From contig NZ_WKEQ01000003.1 of assembly GCF_021605415.1 (NCBI RefSeq), forward strand, positions 1-64,000: a stretch of DNA of 64,000 bases. The letters run 5' to 3'. Position numbers and translations under genes: made by a program. The stretch comes from Pseudomonas syringae. Lineage in GTDB: Bacteria > Pseudomonadota > Gammaproteobacteria > Pseudomonadales > Pseudomonadaceae. The first letter of the stretch is position 1, and each line of letters begins with the position of its first letter. The notes beneath the pieces are model-generated. The model searched no databases. It was given only the letters and a program-made list of their open reading frames with translations, and had not been told where the DNA came from. Of this stretch, positions 40,359 through 50,671 are shown piece after piece.

Positions 40359-41555
40359 ATGAGCCTGTTCTCCGCTGTCGAAATGGCACCCCGCGATCCA
40401 ATCCTGGGCCTCAACGAAGCATTCAACGCCGATGTTCGAACCACCAAGGTCAATCTTGGCGTGGGCGTGTACTGCAACGAAGAGGGGCGAATTCCACTGC
40501 TGCGCGCCGTCGTTGAAGCCGAGACGATTCGCGTTGCCCAGCATGCTTCGCGCGGCTACCTGCCGATCGATGGCATTGCCGCTTACGATCAGGCTGTGCA
40601 AAAGCTGTTGTTCGGCAATAACTCGCCGCTGCTGGCTGCCGGTCGCGTCATCACCACTCAGGCCGTCGGCGGCACTGGCGCCTTGAAGATCGGTGCCGAC
40701 TTCCTCAAGCAATTGCTGCCTGATGCCGTCGTGGCGATCAGCGACCCGAGCTGGGAGAACCACCGCGCATTGTTTGAAACCGCCGGTTTCCCGGTGCAGA
40801 ACTATCGCTACTACGACGCCGTGACTCACGATGTGAACCGCGCCGGCCTGCTCGAAGACCTCAACGCCCTGCCGAACGGCTCGATCGTTGTGCTGCACGC
40901 CTGCTGCCATAACCCGACCGGCGTCGACCTGAGCCCGGCAGACTGGAACAGCGTGCTGGACGTGGTTCGCGCAAAAGGTCACGTGCCGTTCCTCGACATG
41001 GCTTACCAGGGTTTCGGTGACGGCATCGACGAAGACGCCGCTGCCGTGCGCCTGTTCGCCGAATCCGGCCTGACCTTCTTCGTGTCGAGCTCGTTCTCGA
41101 AATCGTTCTCGCTGTACGGCGAGCGCGTCGGCGCCCTGTCGATCGTCAGCGAATCGAAAGAAGAAAGCGCGCGCGTGCTGTCGCAAGTCAAACGCGTGAT
41201 CCGCACTAACTATTCCAACCCGCCGACCCACGGTGCCAGCATTGTCGCGGCCGTGCTGAACAGTCCTGAGCTGCGCGCGCAGTGGGAAACGGAACTGGCA
41301 GAAATGCGCCTGCGCATCCGTGGCATGCGCGAGCAAATGGTCGATCTGCTGGCCCAAAAAGCTCCGCAACGCGACTTTAGCTTCGTCGGCCGTCAGCGCG
41401 GCATGTTCTCCTACTCCGGCCTGACCGTTGAACAGGTTCACCGCCTGCGCAACGAGTTCGGCATCTATGCACTGGACACCGGCCGCATCTGCGTGGCCGC
41501 ACTGAACCAGAGCAACATCAAAGCCGTGACGGATGCGATCGTTCAGGTCATCTGA
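40359..41555 (+). CDS. tyrB: Aromatic/aspartate aminotransferase
   Basis: The 398-residue class I aminotransferase shows VNLGVGVYCNEEGRIP at the N terminus, HACCHNPTGVD, and the PLP lysine in SSFSKSFSLYGERVGAL, as in TyrB/AspC of gamma-proteobacteria. It is divergent from uvrB, matching the pseudomonad arrangement in which this gene is called tyrB. Substrate preference between aromatic acids and aspartate cannot be decided from motifs. It ends in a strong terminator. Confidence 0.92.
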   Translation: MSLFSAVEMAPRDPILGLNEAFNADVRTTKVNLGVGVYCNEEGRIPLLRAVVEAETIRVAQHASRGYLPIDGIAAYDQAVQKLLFGNNSPLLAAGRVITTQAVGGTGALKIGADFLKQLLPDAVVAISDPSWENHRALFETAGFPVQNYRYYDAVTHDVNRAGLLEDLNALPNGSIVVLHACCHNPTGVDLSPADWNSVLDVVRAKGHVPFLDMAYQGFGDGIDEDAAAVRLFAESGLTFFVSSSFSKSFSLYGERVGALSIVSESKEESARVLSQVKRVIRTNYSNPPTHGASIVAAVLNSPELRAQWETELAEMRLRIRGMREQMVDLLAQKAPQRDFSFVGRQRGMFSYSGLTVEQVHRLRNEFGIYALDTGRICVAALNQSNIKAVTDAIVQVI

Positions 41556-41570
41556 TTTCGTCGTTCGATG

Positions 41571-41602
41571 AAAAACGGGAAGCCCTGGGGCTTCCCGTTT
41601 TT
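41571..41602 (+). terminator. Terminator after tyrB
   Basis: ACGGGAAGCCC / GGGCTTCCCGT stem with flanking AAAA and TTTTT runs, 15 bases after the stop codon. Confidence 0.92.
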
Positions 41603-41700
41603 ATTTGTCCCGGAACAGTCCCCACACCCTCTAGACTGCACAAACAACCCGCTCCCACAGGTTTTGTGGACACTCTAAAGATTTTTTATGAGAACACCCA

Positions 41701-41904
41701 ATGAAAAACGATGACCTGCGCGCCGACCGTGACGACGACCTGGATGACTTCATCCCTCGCACCACGGCCAAGCGTGGCAACAGCCTGGTGATGCAAGTGG
41801 CGGCCGGCGTCTTTCTCGGCGGACTGGCGCTGTGGCTGGTGCAACTGGGCACAACGATGCTGTGGGCCAAACTGATGCTGGGCACCGTCACGTTCGGCGG
41901 TTAA
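41701..41904 (+). CDS. Small single-pass membrane protein
   Basis: A 67-residue protein with a highly acidic N terminus (KNDDLRADRDDDLDD) followed by a hydrophobic segment (about residues 33-60). I recognise no family. The start ATG follows a short A/T-rich leader. Its last codons overlap the convergent gene at 41901 by four bases (TTAA serves as both stop codons). Confidence 0.6.
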   Translation: MKNDDLRADRDDDLDDFIPRTTAKRGNSLVMQVAAGVFLGGLALWLVQLGTTMLWAKLMLGTVTFGG

Positions 41905-42131
41905 CCCAGTTCGCTCGCGCGCTGACTGGCGGCGTCGTCATAGGCGACGTACAGCGATTCGGCGACCTGGCTCTTAATCGCCTTGGTACTCTCCAGACCC
42001 AGGACAAAACCTTCGGCTTTGCCGCCCGCACGATTCAATTCGTCAGCAGTGCTGGCCTGAGTGATCGCGTCGAAGAGTTTTTCGGCGTAAGGGCCGACGC
42101 CTTTCGGCAGGCTGATCTGGGCGATGCTCAT
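41901..42131 (-). CDS. Conserved small hypothetical protein
   Basis: From ATG at 42131 the product is 76 residues, MSIAQISLPKGVGPYAEKLF through a helical region rich in Ala and Glu, with no signal or membrane span. Codon use looks typical of the host. Longer upstream frames lack any ribosome site. Function is unknown. Confidence 0.65.
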   Translation of the reverse strand: MSIAQISLPKGVGPYAEKLFDAITQASTADELNRAGGKAEGFVLGLESTKAIKSQVAESLYVAYDDAASQRASELG

Positions 42132-42320
42132 GAGAACACCTCGATGTGGCGAACGGTAAGCAGTGGATGGTTCATGGGCGTTCCTTTTCGGCGAATGGCC
42201 GGGAGCGCGTGTGACCACTTCCGGGCGGCCATGGTAGACCCGCGCCGCGATTCTGTTAACTGCCAATCACGGATAATCCACCGTCCGTCCTGCGGAATTA
42301 TCCAGACCGATAACAGAGGC

Positions 42321-42348
42321 TTGACTTCTCTTTTTGAATCAGTAACAT
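42321..42348 (+). promoter_or_regulatory. Sigma-70 promoter of tRNA-Asn
   Basis: TTGACT (42321-42326), 16 bases, TAACAT (42343-42348), ending 10 bases before the mature tRNA. Confidence 0.7.
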
Positions 42349-42358
42349 ACGCACCAAT

Positions 42359-42434
<76 letters not shown>

Positions 42435-42477
42435 AACAAGGTTCCAGAGAAGGCTTCTAAAATCTCTGAACCCCCCG

Positions 42478-42507
42478 AAAAACCCGCCTTATGGCGGGTT
42501 TTTTCGT
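42478..42507 (+). terminator. Terminator downstream of tRNA-Asn
   Basis: AACCCGCC-TTAT-GGCGGGTT stem with a preceding A run and following T run, 43 bases after tRNA-Asn and inside the island. Confidence 0.88.
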
Positions 42508-42607
42508 TTTGACGCTCCGTCGGATTCTGGTGAATTCTGGTGGATACCAACCGTTTTAAGGGTAGAGTTTGGGGTAGAAGGTCAGTTCGATAAAAGGGAG
42601 TACCCTT

Positions 42608-43929
42608 ATGTCGCGCACTACTGCTCCACTCTCCGATTCCGCTTGCCGTTCGGCCAAGCCCACAGACCGCGCCTACAAGCTTTTCGACGGCGACGGCCTC
42701 TACTTCTAGTCCAACCCAATGGCCGCAAAGGCTGGCGTCTCCGTTACGTCAAACCTGATGGCCGGGAAGGACTTACTGCATTCGGCAATTACCCCGTTAT
42801 AGGGCTCGCCGATGCGCGCCGCAAGCGCTTGGAGCTCAAGCGAATGCTGGCGGATGGCATTGATCCCATAGGAGCCAAGACCCAAGCCAAGGCGCAAGCC
42901 GTGATCAAAGGCCGAACCTTTGAAAGCGTTGCGCTGGGCTGGCACACGGAAATGTCAGCCAAGTGGGCACCAGACTATTCCAAGACAGTGATGAGTCGCC
43001 TCAAAACCCACCTATTCCCACTGATCGGCGCCCGCGCCATTGTCGACCTCGACACCCACGACCTTATGCGGCCCTTGGAAGCGATCAAGAAGCGCGGAAC
43101 GATAGACGTTGCTTTAAGGGTACAAAACTACCTGCAGAGCATCATGCGCGAGGCAAAGCGCCTCCGGCTTATCACCGTGAACCCTGCTTATGACCTCGAA
43201 GGCTCGATCAAAGCTCCTCGGGTAGTCCACCGCCCCGCTTTACCCTTATCGCGCTTGCCTGAAATACAGAAGCGGATCGACACCTATAAAGGCCGCGCAC
43301 TTACCCGACTGACGGTCATGCTGTCACTACATGTGTTTGTACGCTCCAGCGAGCTGCGCTTCGCCCGCTGGAACGAGTTCGACCTCAAGCGTGGCGTCTG
43401 GGAAATACCCGACACGCGCCCAGCGTTGGAAGGCGTACCCTTTTCCACAAGAGGCACGAAGATGGCAGGCGATATCCATCTTGTACCCTTATCGCCACAA
43501 GCGATCGCCCTGCTAGAGCGGATCCACGGAATCACAGGCAGATTTGACTTGGTCTTCGCAGGCGATACCAATTCTTGGAAACCGATGTCCGAAAACACCG
43601 TGAACAGCGCGCTTCGGAAGATGGGGTACGACACCAAAACCGAGATCTGCGGGCACGGGTTCCGCTCGATGGCCTGCAGCGCACTGATCGAGTCGGGTTT
43701 GTGGACGGATACAGCCATCGAGCGGCAGATGAGCCACAAGGAACGCAACAATGTCCGAGCGGCCTACATCCACAAGGCCGAGTTCATCGAGGAGCGCAGG
43801 CTGCTCATGAACTGGTGGAGTCGCTACCTTGAGGCTAATCAGCAGGAGCATGTCAGCCCACGCGAATTCGCCACTCAAGCAGGTGCGAACGTCACGCGAC
43901 TAAAAGCAAAACATGGCGCAACCGAGTAA
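42608..43929 (+). pseudogene. P4-type tyrosine integrase with a frameshift near codon 32
   Basis: Starting at ATG 42608 (ribosome site AAGGGAG) the protein begins MSRTTAPLSDSACRSAKPTD and runs to DGDGLYF, then stops at TAG 42707. Reading continues in the adjacent frame from about 42703 with LLVQPNGRKGWRLRYVKPDG, the normal continuation of this family (DGDGLYLLV). One missing base explains it. The remainder is intact: arm-binding and SAM-like domains, the catalytic Arg in VRSSELRFARW, the HGFRSMA box and the Tyr nucleophile region (MSHKERNNVRAAYIHKAEF). It follows the tRNA-Asn att site. It may be inactive, or the lost base may be a sequencing error. Confidence 0.82.
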
Positions 43930-43970
43930 GCGATCGGTCTTCATATCTCATTAATCCGCTTGTCCACGCG

Positions 43971-44015
43971 GGCCCATCCAAACAGGGCTGCAAAGCCGCC
44001 CTGTTTGGATGGGCC
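43971..44015. terminator. Long perfect hairpin after the integrase
   Basis: GGCCCATCCAAACAGGGC (43971-43988) is perfectly complementary to 43998-44015 with a 9-base loop. No T run directly follows, so it may be a weak terminator or a protein-binding structure. Confidence 0.6.
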
Positions 44016-44840
44016 TCACTTAAAAAATATTAAAGCCCCCGCAATCGTCTTTTGGAAACCACGGACTTACATAGACGACTAATGTCATTTTCAGCCGCGG
44101 AATTCTCGGAAAATCGAGCCTTGACCCTACCGATCCGTGGGCGTAGAAAAGACCGTGCAAGCGCTGTCATTGACAGCAACCCAGGTAGCCAGAACCTTTG
44201 AGGCTACGCCACACCGTGGCGGTTCACCCCCCAAGTGCGATTAGCGTCCGGCGGCTCGCACAGTCACAGCGATGTGATGGATGCCTACTTCTCAGCTTTG
44301 CCTACTGCGGCAAAACCCACCCTACCCGGCTGCCCTGCAGCAACCTATCCGCTTGGCCATTCCACTGCGCCAACCTGCGTCCGTCTCTTACTTCCTGGAA
44401 GAGACGGACGCGCCTACCGCTGCTGCAGCCCAACTCGTACAAGGCTTTGCGGCATTCCCCCTCGTGACAATCGGCGTGACAAACACCTAAGTCACCAGCA
44501 ACAGCGATGCAGATGATGGTGCCGCAGCCCACGGAATGGACTGCACCTGACTGACAGTCAGGCATGACCCGGTCATCGCATCACTGCCTTCACCCGACTC
44601 AGGATCTCGCGGCACTGACCTCGTCAGCCAGCGCAGCCTCCACCCGCCCACTTCCTCGGAAGTGTTCAGGAGGCCAGATCATGAGATGCCCAAGCTCTTG
44701 GCCGTAAGGAGCCGCCAGTCCCGCGTGAGTGGACAACCTTCACAGGTCGCAGGGGCCTTGATCCCTGATAGCACTCAACATCCATGGCGGGATGACGTGG
44801 GGAAAGTTTTAAGGGTTTTGGCTTTGAGAGGAGTGTGATC
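44016..44840. other. Non-coding stretch between integrase and second recombinase
   Basis: No gene is supported here. It contains a 9-bp dyad (CCGTCTCTT 44381-44389 with AAGAGACGG 44399-44407) and CTGAC-TGACA-GTCAG at 44549-44563. A 50-codon frame at 44686-44838 ends just before the recombinase but has no recognisable features. The stretch could hold recombination sites or the recombinase promoter. Confidence 0.5.
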
Positions 44841-45821
44841 ATGGGATTGGTCGGTAGACGGGACAGGCGAAATTTTGGATGGGGTCGGCAACTGAGTTAT
44901 GCCGGGCCACAGGCATTGAAAGACATGTTCGGCGGCGGACACTACGGCACGGTCAAGGCGCACAGTGATCGCTGGCAGGCTTTCGTGCGCTGGTGTAGGT
45001 CGGATGATGGGCCAGGCTTTAACGATTCGCGGCAGATTGATCGGCAGACCTTACTGGATTACGCAGGACATCTACGTCAGCAGGTTGAACAAGGTGCTAT
45101 CTGCATCGCCACCGCGCAAAATCGGTTGTCCAGCGTGAACCGAACCATGGCCGCGCTTCGCGGTGATCAGTATGTGAAAGTGCCGAGCCCGAGCAAGGCG
45201 TTGGGAATGCATCGCACCAGTGATCGTCGATCGGTGCCGCAAGGCCAAGACCGCGAACACGTGAAGCGGATCGTCGAAGTGCTCTGCGAACACCAAATGC
45301 CGCGCGCCGCGGCCATCACTCAGTTGGCGCGAGCCACCGGTATGCGCTTGCGCGAGGCCATTCTGGCCGACCTTCCACGCCTAAAACGTGAGGCCGAACA
45401 ATACGGCAAGATCAACATCCAGGATGGCACCAAAGGTGGTCGCTCAGGTGCGTCGGCACCTCGTTGGATTACGGTGGATGAACACATTCGCGACGCACTG
45501 AGGTACGCCGAACAGGTCTCGCCCGACGGAAGCCGCAACCTGCTTGCACCGCACGAAAGCTACCTTGATTTCCAACGGGGAATCGTCCGTCCCGCACGGG
45601 TCATTATCCATACGCACCACCTCAAAGGCTTCCACGAATTGCGGGCGGCCTACGCATGCGAACGTTATGAGCAAATCACCCAGCATCTCGCCCCCATCAA
45701 CGGTGGCCATTGCTATCAACTCGACCGACATCTCGATCGGGAGGCCCGAGACCAAATCAGCTATGAACTGGGGCACGGCCGTATCGACGTGGTATCGGCT
45801 TACATTGGTGGCCGAGCATGA
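44841..45821 (+). CDS. Tyrosine recombinase (Integrase_1 type)
   Basis: From ATG at 44841, with GAGAGGAG upstream, the product is 326 residues. An N-terminal SAM-like domain (about 30-120) precedes a catalytic domain carrying the five usual residues: Arg in ATGMRLREA, Lys in DGTKGGRSG, His-x-x-Arg in FHELRAAYA, His in LGHGRIDV and Tyr in SAYIGG. All are present, so it should be active. This type occurs in Pseudomonas ICEs and islands. It overlaps the next small gene by four bases (ATGA). A degenerate copy of its first 11 codons lies at 50768, near the island's right end. Confidence 0.86.
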   Translation: MGLVGRRDRRNFGWGRQLSYAGPQALKDMFGGGHYGTVKAHSDRWQAFVRWCRSDDGPGFNDSRQIDRQTLLDYAGHLRQQVEQGAICIATAQNRLSSVNRTMAALRGDQYVKVPSPSKALGMHRTSDRRSVPQGQDREHVKRIVEVLCEHQMPRAAAITQLARATGMRLREAILADLPRLKREAEQYGKINIQDGTKGGRSGASAPRWITVDEHIRDALRYAEQVSPDGSRNLLAPHESYLDFQRGIVRPARVIIHTHHLKGFHELRAAYACERYEQITQHLAPINGGHCYQLDRHLDREARDQISYELGHGRIDVVSAYIGGRA

Positions 45822-46093
45822 GCAAACCATTCGATATGGAGCTTTTCCTTGCCGGGGTGCTGACCGGGGCACATGCCACACGCGAACGCCACCTTCGTCA
45901 GGCGGAGGCTATCCAAACAGCAATCGCTGAGCGCTGGCAACGCGACAATCCATGGACTTGGCAGAGAAAACACCTTGCGTGGTTTTTAAATCACCACCTA
46001 AACCAGCGCACTGACTCGACGCGCTATTACTATTTGCTGACCATGCAATTACTCACTTATCGCCTAGGAAAATCCTGGCAGTTCAACCGCTAA
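45818..46093 (+). CDS. Small partner protein of the tyrosine recombinase
   Basis: A 91-residue basic protein (MSKPFDMELFLAGVLTGAHATRERH at the start, then RDNPWTWQRKHLAWFLNHHL). It is coupled to the recombinase by a four-base overlap, so it probably works with it. No signal peptide or membrane segment. The family is unknown to me; a DNA-binding accessory or directionality factor is one guess. Confidence 0.68.
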   Translation: MSKPFDMELFLAGVLTGAHATRERHLRQAEAIQTAIAERWQRDNPWTWQRKHLAWFLNHHLNQRTDSTRYYYLLTMQLLTYRLGKSWQFNR

Positions 46094-46110
46094 GCGAAGG
46101 TCAGAAAACA

Positions 46111-46294
46111 GCCGATTCTGTTGAAAAAGTCGGCCTGCCCAAACTGCCTGATCATTGGCTGGTGAAAACGCCTTTTTTGCACGCTGTTACGTGAAATCCG
46201 AGGCCGGAAGCCTCTGCCAAAAGTAAAGATTTCAATCTCGAACGCGTACTTTTCAGCTGCGGAAACCATGGCTGACTTTTTCAACAGAATCAGC
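46111..46294. mobile_element. 184-bp MITE-like element / IS remnant
   Basis: Terminal inverted repeats are nearly perfect: GATTCTGTTGAAAAAGTCGG at 46114 and its complement ending at 46291 (GACTTTTTCAACAGAATC). These ends resemble those of IS5/IS1182-type elements. The interior has no open frame of a transposase. It is inserted right after the recombinase operon and before the sulfatase. Confidence 0.72.
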
Positions 46295-46460
46295 CAATAG
46301 CGGTAATTTAGAGCGCCCATACAGCGCAAAGCACGAAACCTCTTTATCGCATTGGTGCAGCGTTCGAGCACATCTCAAAAAAGCTCACTCTCGACTTCAA
46401 GGCCACCGGCTGCCGATGACCTGCAACAGCCCCTTCTGCAATCACATATAAGTCGGTTAG

Positions 46461-46474
46461 CTGATTTAAATCAG
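46461..46474. promoter_or_regulatory. 14-bp palindrome upstream of the sulfatase cassette
   Basis: CTGATTTAAATCAG is a perfect palindrome about 140 bases upstream of the sulfatase ATG. It may be an operator. The remaining 46295-46614 stretch holds no gene. Confidence 0.4.
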
Positions 46475-46614
46475 TTCCGTCTGTAGCGGCAGCGTGAAAA
46501 CTCAAGCGAGTTTGAAAAACAACATCGATTCAATGATGTTTCGCGCATTCGGCACTACAACAACTTACGAAAAATTAGCGTGCTCGGTGCAATTGCTCTT
46601 TAGGAGAAATAGCC

Positions 46615-48165
<1,551 letters not shown>

Positions 48166-48252
48166 TGATGTCCGCCTGTTGAAAAGCCGAGCCCGCTAAC
48201 ACAGCCGCACCCGTTTCACTGAGGTGCGGCCACTTTTTTGAGCGCTGCGCTG

Positions 48253-49920
48253 ATGAAAACCATACGAGTAAAAATGGTTCTGGCTGCCCTGTTGGCTTGT
48301 GTCCTGAGCCTTCCCGCGATCGGCGCGCAGTCAGCTGATCCGCTCCCGTCCTGGAGCGATGGCAAAGCCAAGCAGTCCATCGTCACTTTTGTCGAGAAGG
48401 TCACCCAACCTGCCTCGCCAGACTTTGTACCAGTGCCGGAACGTATTGCCACGTTCGATAATGACGGTACGCTCTGGAGCGAACAGCCACTGCCCGTTCA
48501 GCTGTACTTTGCGCTGGATCGAGTAAAGGCGCTTAGCAATCAACATCCCGAATGGAAGACTCAGGAACCGTTCGCATCGCTGCTCAAGGGTGACGTGAAA
48601 GCAGCGCTGGCGGGTGGCGAACATGCGCTGCTCGAGATAGTCATGGCCACCCACACGGGGATGACCACGATGGAGTTCGAGCAGATCGTCAAGGACTGGA
48701 TCGCGACGGCGAAGAATCCGCAGACTGGCAAGCTCTTTACCGAAATGACCTATCAGCCGATGCTCGAACTGCTCGACTACTTGCGAGGAAACGGCTTTAG
48801 GACCTTCATCGTCTCTGGTGGCGGCATCGAGTTCATGCGGCCGTGGGCCGAGCGGGTTTACGGTATCCCGCCCGATCAGGTCATTGGCAGCAGCGTCAAA
48901 ACGAAATTTGAGCTGCGCGATGGTAAGCCCATGCTCGTGCGCCTACCGGAACTCAATTTCATGGATGACAAGAGCGACAAGCCAGTCGGCATCAATCTGC
49001 ACATTGGCCGACGCCCGATCGCCGCTTTTGGTAACTCTCGCGGTGACGAAGAAATGTTGGAGTACACACAAGGTGGCAGCGGTTTGCGATTCGAACTGCT
49101 GGTTCTGCACGACGATGCACAACGCGAATTCGCCTATGGTCCGGCTCGTGGATTGCCGGATGTCAAACTGGGTGCTTTCCCTCCCGCACTGGATGAGCAG
49201 GCGAAGACGAGCGGTTGGACTGTGGTCAGCATGAAGAACGATTGGAAAACCGTTTTCCCGGCCGCGCAGTCCAGGGTCACCGCCATCGACATTCTCCTGG
49301 AGCCAGACAGCACGATGCTCAAGTACTCCGATGCCAACAACGCCCGCCTGCTTGCTGTGTTCCCGAAAGGTTTCGCCCTAGATGCCGAACACCGGCCACA
49401 TATCACGCTGATTCAGCGTTTCGTCCGCACGGAGGATCTCGACAAGGTCTATGCCGCTGCGGAGAAGGTTCTCCTGAGCGCCGATGTGAGTGCCATGAAA
49501 CTGGAGGCGTTCAAATACTACTACGCGCCCGCTGGAGCGCTCGGGGTCGCCGGCATTTGCGCGAAGCCAACACCGGAAATCATCAAGTTGCAGAAGGACA
49601 TTATTGCCGCCGTGGAGCCGTTCACCGTAGAAACCGGCCCGATTGAAGCGTTCACCGCTGCGCACGACGATCCCGGCAGTGACGCGGCGCTCATCCAGTA
49701 CGTATCGACATTTGTCCCGAAAATGTCTGGCGAGAATTTCAATCCCCATGTGAGCACGGGAGTTGCTCCCCGTGACTATCTCGACAAAATGAATGCCGAG
49801 TCATTCCAGTCATTTGTCTTCTCACCAGCCGGTGCGGCCGTGTACCAGTTGGGGCCTTTCGGAACCGCTGCAAAAAAACTCAAGGCATGGGATCTGAAAC
49901 CTCAGACCGCTGAAAGGTAG
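48253..49920 (+). CDS. Exported HAD phosphatase fused to a 2H-phosphoesterase-like domain
   Basis: From ATG at 48253 the product is 555 residues. A signal peptide (to about residue 26) is followed by a HAD domain with motif I FDNDGTLW (Asp69, Asp71), motif II FIVSGGG and a GNSRGDEEM acid motif. This resembles the stand-alone periplasmic HAD family of about 330 residues. The last 220 residues add two H-x-T/S motifs, H383-I-T-L and H499-V-S-T-G, spaced as in 2H phosphoesterases. Phosphate ester plus cyclic phosphodiester cleavage is therefore possible; the substrate is unknown. A TTG start at 48238 is less likely because the signal peptide begins at the ATG. Confidence 0.85.
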   Translation: MKTIRVKMVLAALLACVLSLPAIGAQSADPLPSWSDGKAKQSIVTFVEKVTQPASPDFVPVPERIATFDNDGTLWSEQPLPVQLYFALDRVKALSNQHPEWKTQEPFASLLKGDVKAALAGGEHALLEIVMATHTGMTTMEFEQIVKDWIATAKNPQTGKLFTEMTYQPMLELLDYLRGNGFRTFIVSGGGIEFMRPWAERVYGIPPDQVIGSSVKTKFELRDGKPMLVRLPELNFMDDKSDKPVGINLHIGRRPIAAFGNSRGDEEMLEYTQGGSGLRFELLVLHDDAQREFAYGPARGLPDVKLGAFPPALDEQAKTSGWTVVSMKNDWKTVFPAAQSRVTAIDILLEPDSTMLKYSDANNARLLAVFPKGFALDAEHRPHITLIQRFVRTEDLDKVYAAAEKVLLSADVSAMKLEAFKYYYAPAGALGVAGICAKPTPEIIKLQKDIIAAVEPFTVETGPIEAFTAAHDDPGSDAALIQYVSTFVPKMSGENFNPHVSTGVAPRDYLDKMNAESFQSFVFSPAGAAVYQLGPFGTAAKKLKAWDLKPQTAER

Positions 49921-49972
49921 CTCTAGCCACCCTCCAGGAATCCACGGGTCATTACTTCTCAGAGAAACCGGT

Positions 49973-50671
49973 ATGACAAATCCGCAGGATAAAGCCGAAT
50001 CTGACGCGGATTTAGCTCAGCTGGTAATTGGGCAAGGGCCTTGCACTTATCTATTGCTGCTCTTATTGGGATTGATCCTGCTGTTTCCCTTTCTTGAGGA
50101 AGGCATATTTGCGCGCACGTTGCTCGGCATTGTGTTTTCAATCGTGCTGCTCGTGGGCGCTTTCGCCGCCAGGCAAACTCGGTGGGGGGTCATCCTCAAA
50201 CTGGGCCTGGCGTTGCTTGGGGTTGGCCTTCTATGGGCGGCGTTGTGGACTGAGCGTATCGAGATTCTTAACCTTGCCGGGATAGCTTATACGGCGTCTC
50301 TTGCAGTCTCGTTCAGCGGAGTGCTTCGCTATGTTCTCAAGCGCGGGCCAATAACCGCCGACAAGCTGCATGGCGCGCTTGCGGGTTACATCATGCTGGC
50401 CTTCGTTTGGTCCTTCGTCTATGCCCTGGTCGAGATATCCAGCGCGGGCTCATTCGGCCCTGGCCGCCTCGACTTCATACAACCCGGCACGTTCTTCAAA
50501 CTGATCTATTTCAGCTTCACGACGCTCACGACCACCGGTTACGGTGATGTCATCCCATTGACCAACCACGCCCGTTCACTTGTGATGGTCGAAGAGTTCT
50601 CAGGCGTTTTTTACGTTGGCGTTGTGATAGCGCGGCTAGCCGGTCTTTATCCCTCGAATCAGATCAAATGA
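49973..50671 (+). CDS. Potassium channel-like membrane protein
   Basis: The 232-residue protein has several hydrophobic segments (about 24-42, 46-66, 72-92, 96-115, 135-155, 205-225). Between the last two lies a pore loop with the K-selective filter TTTGYGD (residues 186-192). The final segments follow the 2TM Ion_trans_2 plan, preceded by four extra spans without an obvious voltage-sensor arginine row. No RCK or nucleotide-binding domain is attached. It starts 52 bases after the HAD-2H stop, so it is likely in the same transcript. Confidence 0.85.
   Translation: MTNPQDKAESDADLAQLVIGQGPCTYLLLLLLGLILLFPFLEEGIFARTLLGIVFSIVLLVGAFAARQTRWGVILKLGLALLGVGLLWAALWTERIEILNLAGIAYTASLAVSFSGVLRYVLKRGPITADKLHGALAGYIMLAFVWSFVYALVEISSAGSFGPGRLDFIQPGTFFKLIYFSFTTLTTTGYGDVIPLTNHARSLVMVEEFSGVFYVGVVIARLAGLYPSNQIK

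Noticed and set aside
44198..44565. Several 60-90 codon frames between the two recombinases
   Set aside because: They overlap each other on both strands and lack ribosome sites or recognisable motifs; the stretch is listed as non-coding.
44686..44838. A 50-codon frame ending just before the second recombinase
   Set aside because: It has no ribosome site of its own beyond a chance GGAGG upstream and no known family; a leader peptide cannot be excluded but is unsupported.
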